Part shown: positions 1 through 8,693 of the stretch, one piece after another
Layout: the number at the start of each line of letters is the position of its first letter
Numbering within the stretch: position 1 is the first letter of the stretch
From: Holophagaceae bacterium
GTDB taxonomy: Bacteria > Acidobacteriota > Holophagae > Holophagales > Holophagaceae
DNA length: 64,000 bases
Direction: 5' to 3'
Assembly (NCBI GenBank): GCA_016720465.1
Contig: JADKKO010000004.1
Span: 868,001-932,000 of the forward strand
Program-made: the position numbers and the translations under genes
The notes under the pieces: model-generated
What the model saw: the letters and a program-made list of their open reading frames with translations, nothing else
The model's database searches: none
Told to the model about the DNA's origin: nothing

Positions 1-197
1 CGCATCGGGAGTCCGGGAAAGCGCGGGTACTTGAGCCAGTGTGATGGTGGTCACGTTTGGGTGCTCCCATGGAAGGCTTAAAGTGTAGCAAAACCGCGGG
101 CTGGAACGCCCCATGCCGCCCCCGGGGAACAGCCGAACCTTGGCCCCCGCATGGGCCGCGCGATAGACTTACAGGCTTCAAAAAAACGGGAGGGACC

Positions 198-1514
198 ATG
201 ACCAAATTGATTGAAAAACTTCGAGAGAAGATCGAAGCCCAACGACCTCATACGGCGGCCCTCGTCAAGGAGCATGGCGATGTGGTCATCGACCACGTGA
301 CCATCAGCCAGGTCGTGGGCGGCGCGCGCGACGTGAAATGCCTGGTGTCGGACATCTCCTACCTGGATCCTCTGGAAGGGATCCGGCTGCGCGGCAAGAA
401 CATTCCGGAGACTTTCGCGGCTCTGCCCAAGGCGCCGGGCGACGAATATCCGTCGGTGGAATCCTTCTGGTATTTCCTGCTGACCGGCGAGGCTCCGGAC
501 GCCGAGGCCGTCGCGGAAATCAAGGCGGACTTCAAGTACCGCGCCAAGGTCCCGGCCTATGTCTTCGACGTGCTGCGGGCCCTGCCCAAGGACACGCATC
601 CCATGGTGATGCTCTCCACGGCCGTGCTTTCCATGCAGCGCGAGAGCAAGTTCACGCACTTCTACCACCATGGCTTCAAGAAGGACCGCGCCTGGGAGTA
701 CATGTACGAAGACGCCACGGACATCATCGCCAAGCTGCCTGAAATCGCGGCCTTCATCTACCGCCACAAGTACAAGGGCGGCGACATCATCGGCCCCGAC
801 ACCAAGCTGGATTTCGGCGGGAATTTCGCGCACATGATGGGCTTCCCCAAGCCCTACGACGACGTGGCGCGCATGTACTTCATCATCCACTCGGACCACG
901 AAGTCGGAAACGTCAGCGCCCACACCACGCACCTGGTGGGCAGCGCCTTGAGCGACGCCTACTACGCATTCTCCGCCGGGCTCAACGGCCTGGCGGGACC
1001 GCTCCACGGCCTGGCCAACCAGGAGGTCCTGGAATGGGTCCTGAAGTTCCAGGAAAAGCTCCATGGCGCCGAACCCACGGAGGAAAACGTCCGCGTGGCG
1101 CTTTGGGACACGCTCAACGAAGGCCATGTCATTCCGGGCTACGGGCACGCGGTGCTGCGCCGCACGGATCCGCGCTACGAGGCCCAGCTGCAGTTCGCGC
1201 AGAAGCACATGCCGGACGATGCGGTGTTCAAGCTGGTGCAGATGATCTACATCGTGGCGCCGAAGGTCCTCACCGAGCAGGGCAAGACCAAGAACCCATG
1301 GCCGAACGTGGACGCTGCCAGCGGCATGATCCAGTACCACTACGGCCTGCGCGAGTATGACTTCTACACCGTGCTCTTCGGCGTGGGCCGCGCCCTCGGC
1401 GTGCTGGCGAACCTGACCTGGGACCGGGCCCTCGGCTACGCCCTGGAACGCCCGAAGTCGGTCACCACCGCGATGCTCGAGAAGTGGGCCGTGGATGCGA
1501 CCGTAAAGGCATAG
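198..1514 (+). CDS. gltA: Citrate synthase, eukaryote-like type
   Basis: This enzyme condenses oxaloacetate and acetyl-CoA to citrate at the entry of the TCA cycle in the cytoplasm. The 438-residue product keeps the citrate synthase active site: His270 in GPLHGLANQ, His317 in PGYGHAVLR and Asp372 in NVDAASG, matching pig His274/His320/Asp375. The segment HSDHEVGNVSAHTTHLVGSA resembles mitochondrial enzymes far more than the hexameric E. coli type. A eukaryote-like citrate synthase is known from Geobacteraceae. The ATG at 198 follows GGGAGG closely. The frame is open back to 57, but that extension has no family similarity. It stands alone, ahead of an outer-membrane protein gene. Confidence 0.96.
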   Translation: MTKLIEKLREKIEAQRPHTAALVKEHGDVVIDHVTISQVVGGARDVKCLVSDISYLDPLEGIRLRGKNIPETFAALPKAPGDEYPSVESFWYFLLTGEAPDAEAVAEIKADFKYRAKVPAYVFDVLRALPKDTHPMVMLSTAVLSMQRESKFTHFYHHGFKKDRAWEYMYEDATDIIAKLPEIAAFIYRHKYKGGDIIGPDTKLDFGGNFAHMMGFPKPYDDVARMYFIIHSDHEVGNVSAHTTHLVGSALSDAYYAFSAGLNGLAGPLHGLANQEVLEWVLKFQEKLHGAEPTEENVRVALWDTLNEGHVIPGYGHAVLRRTDPRYEAQLQFAQKHMPDDAVFKLVQMIYIVAPKVLTEQGKTKNPWPNVDAASGMIQYHYGLREYDFYTVLFGVGRALGVLANLTWDRALGYALERPKSVTTAMLEKWAVDATVKA

Positions 1515-1674
1515 CGCCAACGAAGCAGTTCCGGGACCGGGCCATGGCGGGAAAAGCCTTCCGCCATGGCCCGGACTTTCTCAGGCCGGATAGCGGGCGG
1601 CCAATGTTTTTTTCACACAAGAACTTGATCCATTCCCGGTCTGGCGGATACTCGGGTGAAACCTCGAGGTCCCC

Positions 1675-3102
1675 ATGTCCAAGATCTTCCGGCCCGGATG
1701 GGCCCTGCCCTTCCTGTTGGCGGCCTCGACCGCTGCCGCCCAGTCCGTCACCTCGCCCTTCGCGATCATCGCGGAACAGTCCCGGACCGCCATCTCCATC
1801 CAGGGAACCGGGGCCCGGGCCGTGGGGCTGGGGGGAGCTTTCATCGCCCTGGCGGACGATGCCAGCGCGGTGTCCTTCAATCCCGCGGGCCTGGCCCAGC
1901 TGCTCTCTCCGGAATTCAGCCTGGTGGCGGAATCCCTTCAACGGGAGCAGAGCTTTTCCCGCTTCAAGTCCGGGGAGCAGGATTTCGACGATTCCTCCTT
2001 GAAAGACTCGGCTTTCCACCCGCTTTTCTTTTCGGCGACCATGCCCTTCAAGCGAAGCGGGCGGAACGTGGCGGTGACCTTTTCCTTCCAGCGCCTGGTG
2101 GATTTCGACTTCAACTCGGACCGCAACCTGACCTTCCGCAGCGCGGTTCCGGGCAGCACGGTGCGGCGCCTCACGAATAGCGTGGATCAGAAGGGCTCCA
2201 TCGACGTCTACAGCCTCGCGGTGGGCGCCGAACTGACGCCCAGGCTCCTGGCGGGGGCCTCCATCAACCTGCTGCGGGGGCAATGGTCCTTCGACAGCCG
2301 CCAATCCCTTGGGGATTCCGAGTCGGTCTTCGACATCATCCAGGACAATAAATTCCGTGGCGTGAACCTGAACGCCGGCCTGTTGTGGCGCTCGAAGCAT
2401 GTGAACCTGGGCCTCACCTACCGGTCGGGGTTCCGCGCCGAATACATCTTCAGCGGCCGGTACACGGCCCTGGACGACCAGGGCGGAACCCTGGTCCAGC
2501 CAGCCCAGGATGGCCTGCTGGACCTGAACTGGCCCGAGACCATCGGCTTCGGCCTGGCGTACAAACCCTCGGACCGCCTGACGTTCACTTACGACTCCGT
2601 GAAGACCCGCTGGTCTGGCGCGACCTTCCGGGGCAGTTTCACCACCCACCACCCCACGGATGGAGATGTGAAGGATTTGTCCCTGGACGGAGCCAATTTC
2701 TTCGATTTCCTGACGACCTCCCGGACCGCGGACACCACGGATCGCAGGGGCGGCCTGGAATGGATCGCCTTCCTGGGCGATTCGGTGGTCATCCCCGTGC
2801 GCATCGGCCTTTTCCAGGAGCCCCAGCCTTCGGTGGACCGCGGGACCGGCCAGCAGCGGGTGCTGAAGGGGCTCACCTTCGGATTCGGACTGAAGTACCG
2901 GTCCGTGACCCTGGACCTCGCCTTCAAGGATGCCAAAGCGGAGAATGACGCCTCCAAGGTGGTGCTCCTCGGCGGCGGCACGCCGATCCTTGCCTCGGGG
3001 CACGAAGTCCTGCGCGAGCGGCGCCTGTACCTGACCGCCATCTTCCAACTCAGCTCCGCGCGGGCCCAGAAGGCCGTGCAACGGTTCTTCGTGGGAAACT
3101 GA
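1675..3102 (+). CDS. FadL/OmpP1-like outer-membrane transport protein
   Basis: The 475-residue product has a signal peptide (hydrophobic stretch ending STAAAQS near residue 24). Just after it comes a segment close to the OmpP1/FadL/TodX family signature: ARAVGLGGAFIALADDASAV, then FNPAGLAQL. The rest is rich in alternating beta-type strands and ends in an aromatic-containing strand (RFFVGN). It is probably an outer-membrane beta-barrel that takes up a hydrophobic substrate; the substrate cannot be read from the sequence. It lies 7 bp ahead of the Ser/Thr kinase gene on the same strand, so the two are likely co-transcribed. FadL membership is well supported by the N-terminal motif; the transport role is inferred. 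Confidence 0.8.
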   Translation: MSKIFRPGWALPFLLAASTAAAQSVTSPFAIIAEQSRTAISIQGTGARAVGLGGAFIALADDASAVSFNPAGLAQLLSPEFSLVAESLQREQSFSRFKSGEQDFDDSSLKDSAFHPLFFSATMPFKRSGRNVAVTFSFQRLVDFDFNSDRNLTFRSAVPGSTVRRLTNSVDQKGSIDVYSLAVGAELTPRLLAGASINLLRGQWSFDSRQSLGDSESVFDIIQDNKFRGVNLNAGLLWRSKHVNLGLTYRSGFRAEYIFSGRYTALDDQGGTLVQPAQDGLLDLNWPETIGFGLAYKPSDRLTFTYDSVKTRWSGATFRGSFTTHHPTDGDVKDLSLDGANFFDFLTTSRTADTTDRRGGLEWIAFLGDSVVIPVRIGLFQEPQPSVDRGTGQQRVLKGLTFGFGLKYRSVTLDLAFKDAKAENDASKVVLLGGGTPILASGHEVLRERRLYLTAIFQLSSARAQKAVQRFFVGN

Positions 3103-3109
3103 ACCGATC

Positions 3110-4861
3110 ATGCCCTTGCGAACCCACAGACTCCGCAGCCTCGCCCTGACCCTCTGCCTTCCGGCCCTGGCCCAGGACGGAGGAACCTTCCACGAGGCCT
3201 ATGCGGATGGCGCGGCGGCCCTGGCCCGTGGGGACTCTGGCGCAGCCGTGCGCCTCTTCCAGCGGGCAATCGCGCTGGAACCGAGGCCCGGGAACAAGGT
3301 GAAAACCTACGGCTTGAATTTCATCACCTACCATCCTTACCTGCGCCTGGCCGAAAGCGCCCTGGCTGCCGGGAACCTCGAGCTTGCGGCGAAGGCCCTG
3401 GCAGACTCCTCCCGCTTCGGCGTGGAACCCGGCGCGGCGCGGGCCGCCCTGCAGCATCGCCTGGACCAGCTCCGGGCCGCGGCAAAACCGCCGGAACCCC
3501 GGCTGGACGCGAAACCGGAACCCAAGCCCGACACCACCAAATCCGGACCGCTAAAAATTGTGGAAGCGCAGAAGCCCGAGCCGCTCCATCCGCCTTCCCT
3601 CCGCGAGGCTGGCACCGAGGCGGCGCGGGTGGCCAAGGCGGAACCCAGGAAGGACCTGGAGTCGAAGAAGGCCGCCACCAGCCCCCCGGAGCCGGGCGGG
3701 CTGAAACCTGCGGCCGTGACCCCGCCGCCTCCTGCGACTGCGCAGCCCTCCGTGTCCCAGGGCGTTTCCACGCCGGCGGAGGCCGCACCCGCTCCTGCGC
3801 CTGGACCGATCCGGACCCCATTCCCCTGGTCCATCGCCCTTGGCCTCGCGGGCCTGGGAGCCTTGGGCCTGGGGGCGGCCGCCTGGAGCCGGCGCAGACC
3901 CAAGCCCGGAGCCCGCGCCAACCAGGTGACCAAAGGCAGCAATCCCTACCGTGTGGACCTGGAAGCCAATACTTCAGGCCAGGACGATGCCACGCTCCGC
4001 AGCAATCGTCCCGTCGGGACGCCCGAGCCCACGAACCGGCACGTGGGACCCTACGTGATCCTCAAGACCCTCGGCCGCGGCGGCTGCGCGACCACCTTTC
4101 TCGCGGTGCACGAGCGGGACGGCACGGAAGTGGCCGTCAAGATCCCCCACCCTCACATCATTCTCGACCATGATTTCCTCGCGCGGTTCCGCCGCGAAGC
4201 CGAACTGGGCACGGTGCTGGAGCATCCCCGCATCGTGCGCATCCTCGATCCGGGGCCCAAGGACGGAGACCCCTGGATCGCCATGAGCCTGGTGCGCGGG
4301 ACCACGCTGGAAGGCTATCTGGCGCAGCACAAGGGACCGATGCCCATCGCCGAGACCGCGCATATCGCCGCGGACGTGGCAGAGGCCATCGCGTTCGCCC
4401 ATAGCAAGGGCGTGGTCCACCGGGACCTCAAACCCGCCAACATCATGCTTGGCGAAAATGGCGCCATCGTCATGGATTTCGGCATCGCGCGCTTGACGGA
4501 TTCCTCCATGACGGCCACGGCGGTCTTCATCGGCACGCCCAACTACGCCGCGCCCGAGGCCATCGTGAATCCGCGGGTGGGCCCGCCGGCGGACCGCTAC
4601 GCCCTCGGGATCATCCTGTTCGAACTCCTGACGGGCTCGGTGCCCTTCACGGGCGAGACGGGCTTCCAGGTGCTGGACCTCCATCGCTCCGCGCCCCTGC
4701 CGGACATCCGGGCGTTGCGGCCCGAGGCCCCGCCCAGCCTACTGAGGCTCGTGGAGCGGCTCTGCGCCAAAAGGCCCGAAGACCGCCCGGAAGATGGCGA
4801 AGTGCTCCACATCCTCACGGAGCTGAAAGCGCGGTTCCCTCTGGAAACGGGGCCGGGCTGA
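3110..4861 (+). CDS. Transmembrane Ser/Thr protein kinase with periplasmic TPR-like domain
   Basis: The 583-residue product has an N-terminal signal-like segment (residues 1-21, LALTLCLPALAQ) and a short helical repeat region resembling a TPR (AYADGAAALARGDSGAAVRL). A long Pro/Ala/Lys linker, one membrane helix near 239-260 and a C-terminal Hanks-type kinase domain (about 314-575) follow. Kinase motifs are intact: Gly-rich loop LGRGGCATTF, VAVKI lysine near 342, HRDLKPANI near 436, DFGIA near 455 and APE in YAAPEAI. This order, sensor outside at the N terminus and kinase inside at the C terminus, reverses the common PknB layout. It follows the FadL-like gene by 7 bp and may report on envelope state. 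Substrates are unknown. Confidence 0.9.
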   Translation: MPLRTHRLRSLALTLCLPALAQDGGTFHEAYADGAAALARGDSGAAVRLFQRAIALEPRPGNKVKTYGLNFITYHPYLRLAESALAAGNLELAAKALADSSRFGVEPGAARAALQHRLDQLRAAAKPPEPRLDAKPEPKPDTTKSGPLKIVEAQKPEPLHPPSLREAGTEAARVAKAEPRKDLESKKAATSPPEPGGLKPAAVTPPPPATAQPSVSQGVSTPAEAAPAPAPGPIRTPFPWSIALGLAGLGALGLGAAAWSRRRPKPGARANQVTKGSNPYRVDLEANTSGQDDATLRSNRPVGTPEPTNRHVGPYVILKTLGRGGCATTFLAVHERDGTEVAVKIPHPHIILDHDFLARFRREAELGTVLEHPRIVRILDPGPKDGDPWIAMSLVRGTTLEGYLAQHKGPMPIAETAHIAADVAEAIAFAHSKGVVHRDLKPANIMLGENGAIVMDFGIARLTDSSMTATAVFIGTPNYAAPEAIVNPRVGPPADRYALGIILFELLTGSVPFTGETGFQVLDLHRSAPLPDIRALRPEAPPSLLRLVERLCAKRPEDRPEDGEVLHILTELKARFPLETGPG

Positions 4862-4883
4862 GCTGCCGGAGAATGACCCAGCC

Positions 4884-6869
4884 CTATAGGATCCGCTTAG
4901 CGGCCTCCACCACATGCTCGGCGGTGATTCCGAATTTCTCGAAAAGCGTCTCCGCCGGGGCCGAGGCGCCGAAGCGGTCCAGGCCGATGCAGGCGCCGCC
5001 ATCGCCGGTGAAGCGGTGCCAGCCGAAGGTGACCCCGGCCTCGATGGAGACGCGCGCCTTGATGGCCGGGGGGATCACAGCATCGCGGTAGGCGGTGTCC
5101 TGGGCGTTGAAGACCTCCCAGCAGGGCAGGCTCACCACGCGGGCCGGAATGCCGGTGGATTCAAGGATGGCGCGGGCTTCGAGGGCCACAGGAACTTCGG
5201 AACCCGTGGCCAGCAGGAGCACTTTCGGCGTCGCGCTGGCCTCTTCCAGGATGTAGCCGCCCTTTGAAGCTCCGGCGGTTTTCGCCGCATCCAGCACGGG
5301 GAGGTTCTGGCGGGTGAGGGCGAAGGCGCTGGGGCCGTCGGTGCGCCGCATGGCGTGCTTCCATGCTTCGGCCGTTTCATTGGCGTCGGCGGGACGCCAC
5401 ATGTGGAGGCCCGGGATCATGCGCAGGCTCATGGTCTGTTCGATGGGCTGATGGGTGGGGCCGTCCTCGCCCACGCCGATGCTGTCGTGGGTCCAGACGT
5501 AGGCCACGGGCTGCTTCATCAGGGCGGCCAGGCGCACGGAGGGACGCATGTAGTCGCTGAAGATCAGGAAAGTCGCACCGAAGGGCCTCAAGCCCCCGTG
5601 CAGGCTCAGGCCGTTCAAGGCCGCGCCCATGGCGTGTTCGCGCACCCCGAAATGGAGGTTTCGTCCCGCGACTTTCCGGGAGTAGCTGGCGGCGCCCTTG
5701 ATGACCGTCTTGTTGGAAGAGCCCAGATCCGCGGATCCGCCCAGGAAGTTTGGAACCCCCTGCGCCAGGGCGTTGATGATCTTGCCCGAGGCATCCCGGG
5801 TGGCCATTTTTTCACCCGCCGTGAAGACCGGCAGCTGGGCCTCCCAGCCGCTGTCCAACTCCCCCTTCATCCAGCGTTCGTAGTCGTCGGCCAATTTCGG
5901 GTGGGCCTCGCGGTAGGCCTTGAAGCGGGCATTCCACTCGAACTCGAACAGCGCGCCCCGTTCCAGGCACACTTCCCATCTTTCGCGGGCCTCGTCCGGG
6001 ACCACGAAGGAGGCGCCGGGATCAAAGCCCATGATCGTTTTCGTGGCGGCGATTTCGTCTTTGCCGAGCGGCGCGCCGTGGGCGTCGTGGTGGTTCTGCT
6101 TGTTGGGGGCGGGGTAGCCGATGATGGTGCGCGTGATGATGAGGGTGGGCTTGCCGCAGGGTTCGTGGGTGGCTTCGTGGAGCGTGGATTCCAGGCCGTT
6201 GAGGTCCTCGCCGGTGAGCACGTTCAACACGCGCCAGCCGTAGGCCTCGAAACGCTTGCCCACATCCTCGGAGAAAGCCAGATCCGTATCGCCCTCGATG
6301 GTGATGTGGTTGTCGTCGTAGAGGCAGACGAGCTTTTCGAGCCCCAGGTGTCCGGCGAGGCTGGCCGCTTCCTGGCCCACCCCTTCCATCACGTCGCCGT
6401 CGCTCACGATGGCGTAGGTGCGGTGGTTCACCACCTCGTGGCCCGGCCGGTTGAAGTGGTCCGCCAGCCAGCGCTCCGCCATGGCCATGCCCAGCGCGTT
6501 GCCGATGCCTTGGCCCAGGGGGCCGGTGGTGGTCTCCACGCCGACCGTGTGGCCGAATTCCGGGTGGCCGGGCGTCTTCGAATCCCATTGCCGGAAATTC
6601 TTCAATTCATCCAGGGACAGATCGTAGCCCGTGAGGTGCAGCAGACCGTAGAGCAGCATCGACGCATGGCCGCAGGACAGCACGAAACGGTCGCGGTCGA
6701 GCCAGGCGGGATTCTTGGGGTTGTGCCGCAGGAACTTGGTCCACAGCACGTAGCCCATGGGCGCGAGTGCCATCGGCGTGCCCGGATGCCCCGAATTGGC
6801 GGCCTGCACCGCGTCCATGGCGAGGCCCCGGAGGGTGTTGATGGCGAGTCTGTCGGCGGTGGCGGGCAT
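4884..6869 (-). CDS. tkt: Transketolase
   Basis: This thiamine-diphosphate enzyme of the non-oxidative pentose phosphate pathway moves two-carbon ketol units between sugar phosphates. The 661-residue length is normal. The N terminus carries NSGHPGTPMALAPMGYVLW, the diphosphate/metal-binding region has GDVMEGVGQEAASLAGHLG followed by DDNHITIEGDTDLAF, and the C-terminal half has FGVREHAMGAALNGLSLHGG and DSIGVGEDGPTHQPIEQ. All are typical of TktA/TktB. It converges with the Ser/Thr kinase gene, with 22 bp between the stops. Its upstream region holds an inverted pair of 9-bp word arrays. Confidence 0.97.
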   Translation of the reverse strand: MPATADRLAINTLRGLAMDAVQAANSGHPGTPMALAPMGYVLWTKFLRHNPKNPAWLDRDRFVLSCGHASMLLYGLLHLTGYDLSLDELKNFRQWDSKTPGHPEFGHTVGVETTTGPLGQGIGNALGMAMAERWLADHFNRPGHEVVNHRTYAIVSDGDVMEGVGQEAASLAGHLGLEKLVCLYDDNHITIEGDTDLAFSEDVGKRFEAYGWRVLNVLTGEDLNGLESTLHEATHEPCGKPTLIITRTIIGYPAPNKQNHHDAHGAPLGKDEIAATKTIMGFDPGASFVVPDEARERWEVCLERGALFEFEWNARFKAYREAHPKLADDYERWMKGELDSGWEAQLPVFTAGEKMATRDASGKIINALAQGVPNFLGGSADLGSSNKTVIKGAASYSRKVAGRNLHFGVREHAMGAALNGLSLHGGLRPFGATFLIFSDYMRPSVRLAALMKQPVAYVWTHDSIGVGEDGPTHQPIEQTMSLRMIPGLHMWRPADANETAEAWKHAMRRTDGPSAFALTRQNLPVLDAAKTAGASKGGYILEEASATPKVLLLATGSEVPVALEARAILESTGIPARVVSLPCWEVFNAQDTAYRDAVIPPAIKARVSIEAGVTFGWHRFTGDGGACIGLDRFGASAPAETLFEKFGITAEHVVEAAKRIL

Positions 6870-6901
6870 GGAGGCGTCCTCAGATTAGAAAAGGAAATGG
6901 G

Positions 6902-7035
6902 ATCCACAGATTTCACAGATTCCACAGATTAATAACAAATTGGGTCACATCCGAATTTGAGCCGGGGGCGGTTTTCCGCTTGCTGAAGGTTTTTTAAAAT
7001 CTGTGGAATCTGTGGAATCTGTGGAATCTGCGGAT
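6902..7035. repeat. Inverted pair of 9-bp word arrays (CCACAGATT family)
   Basis: The left array (6902-6930) repeats the word CCACAGATT about three times. The right array (6998-7035) repeats its complement AATCTGTGG four times with one change (AATCTGCGG). About 67 bp separate them. The unit step is 9 bp. The same words reappear as an inverted pair at 14279-14550. It fills the gap between pyrG and tkt and could fold into one long imperfect hairpin. Confidence 0.85.
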
Positions 7036-7043
7036 AAAAAGCA

Positions 7044-8693
7044 TCATTTTCTGTGGATCATGCTGGCCTTCACGAAGGCCGTGAACAGCGGATGCGGCGC
7101 CAGGGGCTTGCTCTTGAATTCGGGATGGAACTGGCAGGCCAGGAAGTAGGGATGATCGGGGATTTCAACGATCTCCACGAAGGTCCCATCCGGGCTCAGG
7201 CCCGTGAAGGCCATGCCTTTGTCTTCGAGCGGCTTGCGGAATTCGGCCTGGTTGAATTCATAGCGGTGGCGGTGGCGCTCGCTGATCTCCGCAGCGCCAT
7301 AGGCGCGCTCCGCGAAGCTGCCCGGCTCCAGGTTGCAGGCGTAGGCGCCCAGCCGCATGGTGCCGCCCAGTTCCTCCACATCGATCAACTCGCGGAGCTT
7401 GAAGATGATCTTGTGCCGCGGCTTGTCGTCGAACTCGGTGCTGTCGGCGCCTTCCAGGCCCACGACGTCGCGCGCGAACTCGATGGAAGCCATCTGCATC
7501 CCGAGGCAGATCCCGAAGAAGGGGACTTTCCGCTCCCGGGCGTAGCGGATGGCCTCGATCATGCCGCGGGTGCCGCGGATGCCGAAGCCGCCGGGCACGA
7601 GCACGCCGTTGCAGTCCTTGAGGACCGAATCGGGATCCCCGGCCTCCAGCTCCTCGGCCTCCACCCACTGCAGATCCACCTGGGTCTCCAGTCCGTAGCC
7701 CGCGTGGTGGAGGGCTTCCGTCAGGCTCTTGTAGCTCTCCTTGAATTCCACGTACTTGCCCACCACCGCGATGCGCACGCTGCCCTTCGGATTGCGGATG
7801 CGGTGCAGCAGGTTGTTCCAGGCGGCCAGGTCCGGCGCCTCGTCCGGCAGGCCGAGCAGATACGCGACCTTGGCATCGAGGCCTTCCTCGTGGAGGTTCA
7901 AGGGCACTTCGTAGATGCTGGTGGCGTCCTTCCCGCTGAACACCGCGTCCGGCGTCACGGAGCAGAAGAGGGCGATCTTGTCCTTCAGCTCCCGGGGAAT
8001 CTCCTGCTCCGCGCGGCAGAGCAGCACGTCTGGCTGGATGCCAAGCGCCCGCAGCTCCTTCACGCTGTGCTGGGTGGGTTTCGACTTCAATTCGCCCGCG
8101 GCCCTGATGAAAGGCACGTAGGTCAGGTGCATGTTGATGGCGTTGGCCTTCATGTTGGCGTCGAGGCCCGCCTCGAGCTTCCATTGGCGGATGGCTTCCA
8201 GGAAGGGCTGGCTCTCGATGTCGCCCACGGTGCCGCCGATCTCCACCAGCACCACATCCACGTCCTTGGCGACCTTCCTCATGGTGGCCTTGATCTCGTC
8301 CGTGATGTGCGGGATCACCTGCACGGTCTTGCCCAGGTAGTCGCCGCGGCGCTCCTTCTGGATCACGGTGTTGTAGATCCGGCCGGTGGTGATGGTGTGG
8401 TTCCGCGTGGCGGGGACCGATGTGAAGCGTTCGTAGTGGCCCAGATCCAGATCGGTCTCCGCGCCGTCATCGGTGACGAAGACTTCGCCATGCTGGAAGG
8501 GCGACATGGTGCCCGGGTCCACGTTCAGGTAGGGATCCATCTTCATGAGCGTGACTTTCAGGCCCCTTGCCTCCAGCAGCGCTCCGAGGGAAGCCGCGGC
8601 GATGCCCTTGCCCAGGGACGACAGCACGCCGCCCGTGACAAAAATGAATTTCGCCGGAACCGGCCCGAGGTCCTTGGTTGTGAATGCGTTCAC
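7044..8693 (-). CDS. pyrG: CTP synthase
   Basis: This enzyme makes CTP from UTP, ATP and glutamine. The N-terminal synthetase domain starts KFIFVTGGVLSSLGKGIAAA. The C-terminal class I glutamine amidotransferase carries the nucleophile loop FFGICLGMQMA. I place the start at a GTG (8693) just after GGAGG. This start overlaps the last codon and stop of argS and gives 549 residues, slightly longer than the usual 535-545. A second GTG 10 codons further in is possible, because the family usually begins very near the VTGG motif. The overlap with argS indicates translational coupling. Confidence 0.96.
   Translation of the reverse strand: MNAFTTKDLGPVPAKFIFVTGGVLSSLGKGIAAASLGALLEARGLKVTLMKMDPYLNVDPGTMSPFQHGEVFVTDDGAETDLDLGHYERFTSVPATRNHTITTGRIYNTVIQKERRGDYLGKTVQVIPHITDEIKATMRKVAKDVDVVLVEIGGTVGDIESQPFLEAIRQWKLEAGLDANMKANAINMHLTYVPFIRAAGELKSKPTQHSVKELRALGIQPDVLLCRAEQEIPRELKDKIALFCSVTPDAVFSGKDATSIYEVPLNLHEEGLDAKVAYLLGLPDEAPDLAAWNNLLHRIRNPKGSVRIAVVGKYVEFKESYKSLTEALHHAGYGLETQVDLQWVEAEELEAGDPDSVLKDCNGVLVPGGFGIRGTRGMIEAIRYARERKVPFFGICLGMQMASIEFARDVVGLEGADSTEFDDKPRHKIIFKLRELIDVEELGGTMRLGAYACNLEPGSFAERAYGAAEISERHRHRYEFNQAEFRKPLEDKGMAFTGLSPDGTFVEIVEIPDHPYFLACQFHPEFKSKPLAPHPLFTAFVKASMIHRK

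Noticed and set aside
57..197. Longer N terminus for citrate synthase
   Set aside because: The upstream frame has no family similarity, and a strong ribosome-binding site precedes the ATG at 198.
5355..6932. Long open frame opposite transketolase
   Set aside because: It is a GC-driven shadow of tkt. The product has no recognisable domain, while the reverse strand encodes a full transketolase.
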